From Acidobacteriota bacterium (GTDB taxonomy: Bacteria > Acidobacteriota > Terriglobia > Terriglobales > SCQP01), in NCBI GenBank assembly GCA_021818645.1, contig JAKATS010000072.1, forward strand, positions 1 to 5,664: a DNA stretch of 5,664 bases, given 5' to 3'. The position numbers were made by a program, and so were the translations under genes. Below, piece by piece: positions 1-5,531 of the stretch. Each line of letters begins with the position of its first letter. Within the stretch, counting starts at the first letter, position 1. The notes beneath the pieces were generated by a model. That model was given only the letters and a program-made list of their open reading frames with translations, was not told where the DNA came from and searched no databases.

Positions 1-185
1 CTGCCCGCAAAAAATCCCGTCACGGCGGTAGTAATCAGTGTGGCCTTCCAGTGCCGGGCCGCCTGTTCGCGCCAGTCCAGCCCGCTCTGAATCTGCGATC
101 GCAATAGGCGGAAAGTCTGTTCCAGCCGGAAACGCCTGCGATCCAGGCTGCGATTGATCTCAGCGGGATTGGGAGCGGTGGCCAT
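1..185 (-). CDS. DUF3618-like membrane-associated protein, N-terminal part (runs off left edge)
   Basis: Only the first 61 residues are present; the 3' end lies beyond the left edge. The start is ATG at 185-183, 12 bases after the upstream gene's tandem TAA TAA stops, with a weak AAGAGA as possible ribosome binding site. The protein opens MATAPNPAEINRSLDRRR, then a charged amphipathic helix rich in Arg, Gln and Leu (about residues 8-45). The hydrophobic stretch TLITTAVTGFFAG at the end looks like the beginning of a membrane anchor. A PxEI start, a helical Arg/Leu region and a glycine-containing membrane segment resemble DUF3618 proteins, small proteins often encoded beside YqjD- or holin-like membrane proteins. 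The family assignment rests on general resemblance only. The function is unknown. The gene is probably cotranscribed with the two genes upstream of it, since all three read leftward with short gaps. Confidence 0.6.
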   Translation of the reverse strand, partial: MATAPNPAEINRSLDRRRFRLEQTFRLLRSQIQSGLDWREQAARHWKATLITTAVTGFFAG

Positions 186-197
186 AAATGTCTCTTA

Positions 198-497
198 TTA
201 TTTCCGGCACTGCATGCGAGCCGAAAGTAGGCCGGCCATTGCCGTCAGGCTCAGTACTGCAATCAGCACGGGCGTAAGATTCCGTTTTTTCCCCCGTTCG
301 CTTTTCATCTCCGCAAACCATGTCTGGGCAATTTCGGGCCAGCTTCTACCGCTCGAGCGCAGCCGCAGAAAGCGGTAAAGATAACCGGCGCCGCGCCCCC
401 AGCGCTCGGCCCGTCGTTGCCACGGGTTGGGCATGGTCAAGAGCGGGGTTGTGGAATTGCCGGCAGCCGCGCCTTCGGGTGGAAGTCCCGTATCCAT
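198..497 (-). CDS. Small single-pass membrane protein of unknown function
   Basis: A 99-residue protein that I do not recognise. Residues 1-25 are Pro/Gly/Ala-rich and low in complexity. Residues 28-52 are rich in Arg, Tyr and Trp. A WPEIAQTWFAEMKSER helix (53-68) and a basic RGKKR patch precede a hydrophobic segment at about 74-92 (NLTPVLIAVLSLTAMAGLL), and the tail is short and basic. The layout suggests a cytoplasmic N-terminus anchored by one C-terminal helix. The ATG at 497 is the first possible start, because an in-frame stop sits immediately upstream (503-501). The inner ATG at 434 (MPNPWQRRAERW) is an equally reasonable start, and neither has a clear Shine-Dalgarno. The gene lies 68 bases after the phosphatidyltransferase and 12 bases before the DUF3618-like gene. 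Operon position suggests a membrane role, but this is inference. Confidence 0.6.
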   Translation of the reverse strand: MDTGLPPEGAAAGNSTTPLLTMPNPWQRRAERWGRGAGYLYRFLRLRSSGRSWPEIAQTWFAEMKSERGKKRNLTPVLIAVLSLTAMAGLLSARMQCRK

Positions 498-539
498 GTA
501 TCAATCTGATGCAGATGAGATGGGAAGGTTGGGTTCAAT

Positions 540-558
540 CGCGGCCGGTCGGGCCGCG
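540..558 (-). other. GC hairpin between two genes of the leftward operon
   Basis: A 7-bp perfect stem (CGCGGCC pairing with GGCCGCG) with a 5-base loop lies just after the phosphatidyltransferase stop codon. On the leftward transcript it is followed by GATTGAACC with no U-tract, so it is not a classical intrinsic terminator. It could reduce read-through or protect the 3' end of the upstream message. In GC-rich DNA a stem of this size can also occur by chance. Confidence 0.3.
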
Positions 559-565
559 CCGGGCA

Positions 566-1183
566 TTATGCGGGTAGGCCAGCTTTCCATGCCCAGTAGC
601 GGCGCGAGCATAACAAGGCGTAATGCGTTCCAGAGCCGAAAACCATGAGGAAGGTGAATAACCAGAGCAGGCGCGTCAAGAACCAGGGCTGCAATGGATT
701 TCCGATCGCGTTGACGATGGTGATGCCCAGCGTCAGCAATTCGGTCAGCGTGGTCAGCTTGCCCCAGCGGGTGGGGCGAAAATCGCCAAATCCGGCCTTG
801 CCGAAGAGCGTGACCGCGAGGATCACAATGCTGGCGTCGCGGGTAAATACCAGAACGCTGATCAGCGGCGGCATGAAGTGGCGTATTGTCAGGCCCAGAA
901 ACAAGCTCGCCGCCAGCAGTTTGTCCGCAATGGGGTCCAGATAAAATCCCAGCGCCGTGGCTTGCCCGCGATGCCGGGCCAGCCAGCCATCCAGGGCATC
1001 GCTGCCGGCCGCTGCCGCCAGCAGCGGGATCGCCAGCCGAAACCACCCCTGGGCTATCGCCCAGGCCAGTGGGGGCAGCAGCAGCAGGCGCAACGAGGTC
1101 ACCAGATTGGCCGGCACTTTCCAGTCCCGCCACTGCGGGCGGGGCGCCGGCGAAACCTTCGATGCGGTGGACAAGGGCGGCAT
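566..1183 (-). CDS. CDP-alcohol phosphatidyltransferase (PgsA / cardiolipin synthase type)
   Basis: An integral membrane enzyme of phospholipid synthesis that transfers a phosphatidyl group from CDP-diacylglycerol to an alcohol acceptor and releases CMP. The family signature DxxDGxxARx8Gx3Dx3D is complete: D62, D65, G66, A69, R70, G79, D83, D87; the four Asp residues bind the metals and act in catalysis. Several hydrophobic helices (roughly 27-45, 48-60, 88-102, 105-125, 145-162 and 170-190) match the usual six-helix fold, and 205 residues is normal. After the signature the sequence reads TRDASIV (R115-D116) and later RPTRWGKLTTLTELL. I associate this pattern more with the CMP-forming cardiolipin synthase (CRLS1-like) branch than with PgsA, which usually has ARE here. 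The acceptor is therefore either glycerol-3-phosphate or phosphatidylglycerol. ATG at 1183 is the only usable start before an in-frame stop at 1228-1226. No Shine-Dalgarno is visible. It is the first gene of the leftward operon. Confidence 0.88.
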   Translation of the reverse strand: MPPLSTASKVSPAPRPQWRDWKVPANLVTSLRLLLLPPLAWAIAQGWFRLAIPLLAAAAGSDALDGWLARHRGQATALGFYLDPIADKLLAASLFLGLTIRHFMPPLISVLVFTRDASIVILAVTLFGKAGFGDFRPTRWGKLTTLTELLTLGITIVNAIGNPLQPWFLTRLLWLFTFLMVFGSGTHYALLCSRRYWAWKAGLPA

Positions 1184-1222
1184 GGATGTACGGATCGTGG
1201 CCCGGTAAACCCCGACTGATTC

Positions 1223-1228
1223 ATTTTA
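1223..1228 (-). promoter_or_regulatory. Candidate -10 box for the phosphatidyltransferase operon
   Basis: On the minus strand TAAAAT (within GTTTAAAATGA) is the AT-rich island closest to the ATG at 1183, and would give a leader of about 30 bases. No convincing -35 hexamer stands 16-18 bases upstream, so the call rests on the -10 resemblance and on its position in a divergent intergenic region. Confidence 0.3.
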
Positions 1229-1301
1229 AACGTCTGCGCCGGGATCCTCATCCAGCAACGCGGGTGGCAACAGCGGCCCCGCCACTCGGTTCGGCCCTTT
1301 G

Positions 1302-1307
1302 TATATT
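1302..1307 (+). promoter_or_regulatory. Candidate -10 box for the acetyltransferase gene
   Basis: TATATT within GTATATTAAT is close to the sigma-70 -10 consensus TATAAT and is the most AT-rich point of the divergent region. Transcription would start about 6-8 bases downstream, which is at or next to the A of the ATG at 1314. No good -35 hexamer is visible at the usual spacing. Confidence 0.4.
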
Positions 1308-1313
1308 AATTGC

Positions 1314-1832
1314 ATGCCTGCGCATGATTTGGAATGGCGCCTGCGTCCGGCCGGAGCCGGCGACTTCGAACCCCTGTGGCAGTTGGATCAAATCTGTTTT
1401 TCTGCAGAAATCCGTTATTCCCGGCAGGAATTGCGCGATGTATTGAGTATGAGCGGCTGCCGGACCTGGGTTTTGGAAGTGTTTTCCGCTATGGAAACAC
1501 CCTGGGTGGAAATGGCCGGTTTTATCACCGCCCGGGCGGGAAAGCGATACGGCCATCTGATGACACTCGATGTGGCGCCCGATTGGCGGCGCCAGGGCGC
1601 CGGCGGGGTGTTGCTGCGGCAGGCGGAAGCGTACGTCGCCGGGCAGGGGTTGCGGAAAATGCTGCTCGAAGTCGAGGTGGAAAACCACCCCGCGCGCGCG
1701 TTTTACCAGCATGCGGGCTACCGCGAGCTGCGGCTGCTTTCCGACTATTACGCTCCCGGCGTGCATGGCATGCTCATGGATAAAAAGCTGGGGCATTCAA
1801 TTTTCGATGATCCCACCACGGCGGTGGTATAG
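1314..1832 (+). CDS. rimI: RimI-like GNAT N-acetyltransferase
   Basis: A GNAT-fold enzyme using acetyl-CoA, probably acetylating a protein N-terminus; RimI acetylates the N-terminal alanine of ribosomal protein S18 in E. coli. Numbering from the ATG gives 172 residues. The acetyl-CoA pyrophosphate loop is VAPDWRRQGAGGVLL (88-101, with R92-R93-Q-G-A-G). The C-terminal half reads LLEVEVENHPARAFYQHAGY, with E119 and Y131 in the places of the catalytic Glu and Tyr of RimI, 12 residues apart as in that enzyme. SDYYAPGVHGMLM resembles the RimI tail. About 15 extra residues (KKLGHSIFDDPTTAVV) follow the core. An in-frame TTG at 1299 would add five residues, but it overlaps the probable -10 box, so I prefer ATG 1314. 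The next gene starts 93 bases downstream. RimI is the best family fit, but another protein or small-molecule substrate cannot be excluded. Confidence 0.8.
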   Translation: MPAHDLEWRLRPAGAGDFEPLWQLDQICFSAEIRYSRQELRDVLSMSGCRTWVLEVFSAMETPWVEMAGFITARAGKRYGHLMTLDVAPDWRRQGAGGVLLRQAEAYVAGQGLRKMLLEVEVENHPARAFYQHAGYRELRLLSDYYAPGVHGMLMDKKLGHSIFDDPTTAVV

Positions 1833-1881
1833 TTCATTCCCCGATACGGTACACTACTTGCGCTACAAACTCGCTGGCTGC

Positions 1882-1910
1882 TTGATTTCAGGCAGGACGA
1901 GGTTTGATTT
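1882..1910 (+). repeat. Pair of TTGATTT direct repeats upstream of the sigma/kinase operon
   Basis: TTGATTT occurs at 1882-1888 and again at 1904-1910, exactly 22 bases apart, about two turns of the helix. The pair lies in the 93-base gap ahead of the sigma factor, the second copy 15 bases before its ATG. Spacing on one helix face suits a dimeric regulator or a sigma-factor recognition site, but two 7-base matches can be chance. The only other promoter-like element seen in this gap is TACACT at 1850-1855, which has no good -35 partner. Confidence 0.25.
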
Positions 1911-1925
1911 TGTGCCACGCAATTT

Positions 1926-2447
1926 ATGTCCGGCTTCAGCACCAGACCGGCGCACGACGCGGCGTTCGGTGAAATCTACACTACCCTGCGCACCATGGCG
2001 GATGCCTACATGCGCCGTTTCCCCAATGAAGTCACCCTCCAGGCCACTGCGCTGGTCCATGAAGCTTATCTGAAGCTGGTCCGCGAATCCAAAACCTATG
2101 CGGATCAGGAACATTTTGTGCGTACCGCCGCCATGGCCATGCGCCAGATCCTGGTGGACCATGCCCGCGCCCGGAACAGCCGGAAACGGGGCGGAGGGGC
2201 CGAACAGATCACCTTCGGCGGATTCGAAATCGCCGCTCCCGGCGGCGTGGATGTGCTGCTGATTCATGACGCTTTGCTTCGCCTGCAGGCCTGGGATCCG
2301 CGCCAGTCGCAAATCGTAGAGTTGCGCTGTTTCATGGGGCTGAGCGTGGCCGAAATCGCGCAGAACCTGCATATTTCCGAAGCCACGGTGAAGCGGGACT
2401 GGGCCATGGCTCGCGCCTGGCTGGAGCGGGAACTCAACCCAAAATGA
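1926..2447 (+). CDS. ECF sigma factor, TIGR02999 / Sigma70_ECF type, kinase-linked
   Basis: An alternative RNA polymerase sigma factor of 173 residues, normal for an ECF. Region 2 is at about 11-85, with the family-typical TLQATALVHEAYLKLV (37-52) and AMRQILVDHARARNSRKRG (71-89). Region 4 is at about 115-168, with LSVAEIAQNLHISEATVKRDW (139-159) as the helix-turn-helix that reads the -35 element. The acidic DAED motif usual in region 2.2 is replaced by QATA (39-42), which puts T41 at an acidic position. No anti-sigma factor is encoded nearby. Instead the TGA stop overlaps the start of a Ser/Thr kinase (ATGA). By analogy with EcfP/PknT of Vibrio and EcfK/PknS of Xanthomonas, I infer activation by threonine phosphorylation. 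ATG 1926 is the only start, since an in-frame TGA lies 18 bases upstream at 1905-1907; no clear Shine-Dalgarno is seen. The target regulon is not apparent. Confidence 0.9.
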   Translation: MSGFSTRPAHDAAFGEIYTTLRTMADAYMRRFPNEVTLQATALVHEAYLKLVRESKTYADQEHFVRTAAMAMRQILVDHARARNSRKRGGGAEQITFGGFEIAAPGGVDVLLIHDALLRLQAWDPRQSQIVELRCFMGLSVAEIAQNLHISEATVKRDWAMARAWLERELNPK

Positions 2448-4678
2448 CATTGAACGATTGGGCCCGCTTGAAAAACTGGTTTGGCGAAGCCCTGGAAGCC
2501 GGCCCGGAGCGGCGCGCCCAGGTCGTGGCCCGCGTGCGCGCCGAAGCTCCGGCATTGGCCCTGGAACTCGAATCGCTGCTGGCGACTCACGACTCTCATT
2601 CCCTCACCACCATTGAGCTCACGGTTCGTCCGCTGACCACGCCGGAAATGTTTCCCCAGGGATTGCCGGCCGGCGCGCTCATCGGCCCCTACCGCATTTT
2701 GCGCGAACTGGGGCGCGGCGGCACGGGCATTGTCTTCCTTGCCGAGCGCGGCGATGACGAATTTCACCGTCCGGTGGCCCTCAAGCTGCTGCGTTTCGGC
2801 TTGCCGCGCAACCCATCCGGCGCCCCTTCCGGTCTCACCCTCGAACGCGGTTCGCTGTCACGCATGCAGCATGGCAATATCGCCATTTTGCTGGACTGGG
2901 GTGTCAATTCTGACGGCTTGCCCTGGATGGCCACGGAGTTTGTCGAAGGCGAACCGATCAGTGAATTTTGCCGTTCGCACCGCCTGGCTGCAAGCGCCAT
3001 CCTGGAGTTGTTCACCCAGGTTACCCAAGCCGTGAGCTATGCCCATCAACGCGGCATTGTTCATCGCGATCTCAAGCCCGGCAACATTCTGGTGAATCGG
3101 GAAGGGACGGTCAAGCTGCTCGACTTCGGTATCGCCCAGCCAATGGATGGCGATGCCGGCCGGGCAAACGGCCTGAAATTCACGCCCCTCTTTGCCAGCC
3201 CGGAGCAATTGGCCGGCCAACCGGCCACTCCGGCCAGCGACGTTTACTCGCTGGCTGTGGTTCTGGGCCAGCTCCTGTCCCGGTCCCTGCCGCCCGACTT
3301 GGCCTGCATTCCTCCCGGGTTAAGGCTCATTCTGCAGCATGCCCTGGAGCCCGAGCCGGAGCGGCGTTATGCCTCCGTGGAACTTTTTCAGGCTGATCTT
3401 CGGCGCTACTCTCAACATCGCCCCCCGCGCGCGATTTCCATTTCCTGGCCGCGCCGCGCGTCTCTTTTTCTCCACCGGAACCGGAGGCCGGTGGCGCTAT
3501 TGGCCTTGATGGGTGCGTTCACTGCCGGTATTGGTTTTTGGTTTTCCCGGTCGGCATCCCCGGCGCTTACGGTGCCGGCGCGGCCGCCGGCGGCCATCAG
3601 TTTTATGGGTCAGCCCCTGCATGCCAGCTCGACGTTGCCGCTGCGGGTTGCCTGGGCGCAGCCGGCGCAGGTGCGGTCGGTTTCGGTGGTCACGCAGGGG
3701 GTGCCCAATCTCGATTTCACCAGTCCGGATGCTTCCGCTTGCGCCGGCGATTTTTCCGCCGGTGCAAGCTGCGTCATGCACATCCGGTTTTCGCCGAGTT
3801 CCTTGGCCATCCGTTTGGGCGCGGTCCTTTTCCGGGACGCATCCGGCAAGGTTTTGAACACCCAATATATTTATGGAGGTGGAATCGGAGGCAAGTCATG
3901 GACCCTGAGCGCCAGGCCCAGGCGCATTGTATCCGGTTTGAACTTCGCCCGCGGGCTCAGCACCGACGGCCGGGGCGATGTTGTTTTCATCGAAGCCCGC
4001 GGCCACACCCTGGATGAAATTCCGGCGGGCAGTTCCAGCAAGCGCATCCTGGCGCGCATGCCCTTGATTTTTGGCAGCGGAGCTACCGCCGTGGATGGGG
4101 CGGGGAACATCTATTTCAGTTCCGCCGCCGCCCATGCAGTCTATGAAATGCGGAATGGCGCGCCCAGGCTGGTCGCTACGCTGCCCGCCGACATTCGGCT
4201 CGACAATAACTTGTCGGTGGATGGAGCCGGCAATCTTTATACCAGCGATGACGAAGGCGGCATTTATATGATCGCCGCCCACTCGCATCGCGTGGTGCGC
4301 CTGTATCCGGGGAATCAAGGGCACCGTTTCATCGCTTTAGACTCGGATCTCGATGGCACCCTGTATTGTGCCGATTACTATGCCAATCGGCTCTACCAAC
4401 TGGTTCCAGGCAGTTCGAAATTATTGCGGATGACCGGTCCCGATGCCCATCTGAATCAGCCTCATGCCCTTCTGCTGTTGAGCGGCGGAGTATTGCTGGT
4501 TGGCAATGATATTCCCAACGGCCACATCCTTCGCTATCCCATTGCCAATTTGCGGGATTCCGTATTGCCGGCCCTGGGCAATCAGAGCCTGGCTGGTTTT
4601 GATGGAACCCGCATTTTTTCCGTTGTCAACAATCACCGGATTTACGAGTACTCAGTTCAGTCCATACCCCAATCATGA
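2444..4678 (+). CDS. Membrane Ser/Thr protein kinase with extracytoplasmic beta-sandwich and NHL-like propeller
   Basis: A transmembrane Hanks-type kinase of 744 residues, coupled to the sigma factor by a 4-base ATGA overlap. Residues 1-60 form the helical N-terminal module common in sigma-linked kinases (DWARLKNWFGEALEAGPERR and a later LESLLATHD). The kinase domain spans about 83-325: glycine loop GRGGTG (90-95), ATP-binding K114 in VALK, alpha-C Glu probably E134, catalytic HRDLKPGN (207-214, base D209), DFG (227-229), SPE (252-254) and D266. All key residues are present, so it should be active. A basic stretch leads into one membrane helix (about 349-367). Outside, residues 383-475 look like a choice-of-anchor-type beta-sandwich with C433 and C443 as a possible disulfide. 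Residues 500-740 carry six repeats resembling NHL blades, including VDGAGNIY (550-557) and VDGAGNLY (592-599). The outer part probably senses a ligand or envelope state; the ligand is unknown. The likely substrate is the adjacent sigma factor. Confidence 0.9.
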   Translation: MTLNDWARLKNWFGEALEAGPERRAQVVARVRAEAPALALELESLLATHDSHSLTTIELTVRPLTTPEMFPQGLPAGALIGPYRILRELGRGGTGIVFLAERGDDEFHRPVALKLLRFGLPRNPSGAPSGLTLERGSLSRMQHGNIAILLDWGVNSDGLPWMATEFVEGEPISEFCRSHRLAASAILELFTQVTQAVSYAHQRGIVHRDLKPGNILVNREGTVKLLDFGIAQPMDGDAGRANGLKFTPLFASPEQLAGQPATPASDVYSLAVVLGQLLSRSLPPDLACIPPGLRLILQHALEPEPERRYASVELFQADLRRYSQHRPPRAISISWPRRASLFLHRNRRPVALLALMGAFTAGIGFWFSRSASPALTVPARPPAAISFMGQPLHASSTLPLRVAWAQPAQVRSVSVVTQGVPNLDFTSPDASACAGDFSAGASCVMHIRFSPSSLAIRLGAVLFRDASGKVLNTQYIYGGGIGGKSWTLSARPRRIVSGLNFARGLSTDGRGDVVFIEARGHTLDEIPAGSSSKRILARMPLIFGSGATAVDGAGNIYFSSAAAHAVYEMRNGAPRLVATLPADIRLDNNLSVDGAGNLYTSDDEGGIYMIAAHSHRVVRLYPGNQGHRFIALDSDLDGTLYCADYYANRLYQLVPGSSKLLRMTGPDAHLNQPHALLLLSGGVLLVGNDIPNGHILRYPIANLRDSVLPALGNQSLAGFDGTRIFSVVNNHRIYEYSVQSIPQS

Positions 4679-4735
4679 AATACAGCTGTTTCGCTGCAAG
4701 GTCCGCAGCCGTCGAGACGTGCTGGGGCTGGGGCT

Positions 4736-4758
4736 CCCGCCTCACGCAGTGAGGTGGG
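4736..4758 (+). terminator. Strong hairpin after the kinase gene, possible terminator without U-tract
   Basis: CCCGCCTCAC pairs with GTGAGGTGGG across a GCA loop, giving a 10-bp stem with one G-U wobble. It begins 57 bases after the kinase stop codon, a natural place for transcription to end. The downstream sequence is CGGATAGCAAT, so the U-tract of a classical intrinsic terminator is missing. It may be a Rho-assisted or 3'-protecting hairpin, or a copy of a dispersed palindromic repeat. Confidence 0.4.
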
Positions 4759-4926
4759 GCGGATAGCAATGGCCCATCCTCTGGATAACGGCTGGGGCAA
4801 TTGAATCTGGCTTGATGAGACAGGTTCTGGAATGGCGAAGCAAAAAAGTGGCCCCGCCACCCTTCATGCGACAATATAGGTTCGCCTTGCCGGGAGCACG
4901 CAGGTTTTCCCGTCAGGACAATCCTC

Positions 4927-4940
4927 CCGGCCGCGGCCGG
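4927..4940. repeat. 14-base perfect palindrome in the EF-P leader
   Basis: CCGGCCGCGGCCGG reads identically on both strands and ends 27 bases before the efp start codon. As RNA it could form a 5-bp stem with a CGCG loop; as DNA it could be a dimer-binding site. Its composition is simple CG/GC, so chance is a real explanation. Confidence 0.3.
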
Positions 4941-4954
4941 AAATTCACTGGATC

Positions 4955-4958
4955 GGAG
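4955..4958 (+). promoter_or_regulatory. Ribosome binding site of efp, fixing its start
   Basis: GGAG ends 9 bases before the ATG at 4968. It is the only good Shine-Dalgarno seen ahead of any gene in the window. It settles the start at 4968 rather than the longer open frame beginning at 4812. Confidence 0.75.
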
Positions 4959-4967
4959 TTAGGCAGC

Positions 4968-5531
4968 ATGGCGTTTTCAGCCACTCAAATGCGTCCGGGC
5001 ATGGTCATTATCCACGATAAGGATCTGCATTCAGTCTTCAGCATCACGCATCGCACTCCCGGAAATCTGCGTGCCTTCGTGCAGGCCAAGCTGCGCAATC
5101 TGCGCACTGGCGCCATGATGGAGCACCGCTTCCGTTCGGAAGACAAGATCGAACGCGCCGTCCTCGATGAGACCGAAATGGAGTATTTATATCAGGATGG
5201 CAGCGACTATCATTTCATGAACACCGAAACTTACGACCAGGTGCATCTGTCCGCCGACACCCTGGGCGATGCGGTGAATTATTTAACCCCCAACCTGCGC
5301 ATCCAGGTCGCATTTTATGAAGGCAGGCCGGTTTCGGTCGATCTGCCGGCCACGGTGGATATGGAAGTGATTGAGACCGAGCCCAGTTTGAAAGGCGCTA
5401 CTGTTTCCAATGTCACCAAACCCGCCAAAATGGAAACCGGTCTGGTGGTGCAGGTGCCGCCCTTCATTGGCAACGGCGAAAAAATCCGCATTGATACCGC
5501 CGAAGGCAAGTATCTGGAACGCGTAAAATAA
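4968..5531 (+). CDS. efp: Translation elongation factor P
   Basis: EF-P binds between the ribosomal P and E sites and relieves stalling at consecutive prolines by stimulating peptide bond formation. The protein has 187 residues, the normal length, with three beta-barrel domains (about 1-65, 66-127, 128-187). Domain I has [13 protein letters not shown]. Domain III carries the EF-P signature [20 protein letters not shown] followed by [17 protein letters not shown], close to the E. coli C-terminus. The tip loop that reaches the peptidyl-transferase centre reads TPGNLRAF (30-37), so the residue equivalent to E. coli Lys34 is N33. Lysine modification by EpmA/EpmB (beta-lysyl) or by the Bacillus route is thus not possible at this position, nor is EarP-type arginine rhamnosylation. 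R35, two residues on, is the nearest basic residue. A GGAG site supports ATG 4968. The gene is separated from the kinase by 289 bases and is probably transcribed on its own. Confidence 0.96.
   Translation: MAFSATQMRPGMVIIHDKDLHSVFSITHRTPGNLRAFVQAKLRNLRTGAMMEHRFRSEDKIERAVLDETEMEYLYQDGSDYHFMNTETYDQVHLSADTLGDAVNYLTPNLRIQVAFYEGRPVSVDLPATVDMEVIETEPSLKGATVSNVTKPAKMETGLVVQVPPFIGNGEKIRIDTAEGKYLERVK

Larger units (their letters stand above)
4679..4967. other. 289-base intergenic region between kinase and EF-P
   Basis: I see no gene here. It holds a strong hairpin (4736-4758) preceded by a GCTGGG-rich run, a 14-base palindrome (4927-4940) and the EF-P ribosome binding site. The EF-P reading frame stays open back to 4812 (TTG ATG), but that stretch lacks family similarity and is not needed to reach the normal EF-P length. 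GACAAT/TATAGG around 4870-4880 is AT-rich and could hold the efp -10 box, though no matching -35 is visible. Confidence 0.5.

Noticed and set aside
501..1133. 210-codon open frame on the minus strand overlapping the phosphatidyltransferase
   Set aside because: It is the same strand in another frame; the translation has no motif and is rich in Gly/Ala/Arg/His, whereas the 566-1183 frame carries the complete catalytic signature.
1248..1796. 182-codon antisense frame across the acetyltransferase
   Set aside because: Composition rich in His/Pro/Gln and no motif; the sense strand has intact GNAT motifs.
1812..1830. Short inverted repeat (CCACC/GGTGG) at the end of the acetyltransferase gene as a terminator
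   Set aside because: The stem is only 5 bp, it lies within the coding sequence, and no T-tract follows.
1863..2555. 230-codon antisense frame across the sigma factor gene
   Set aside because: Long antisense frames are common in GC-rich coding DNA. It has no recognisable domain, and the sense frame has clear region 2 and region 4 motifs.
3538..4017. 159-codon plus-strand frame inside the kinase gene
   Set aside because: Gly/Ala-rich then Arg/His-rich translation typical of a shifted frame; the kinase frame is continuous through this region with beta-sandwich features.
4812..4967. 52-residue N-terminal extension of EF-P
   Set aside because: The normal EF-P length and a good GGAG site both point to ATG 4968; the extension has no similarity to the family.
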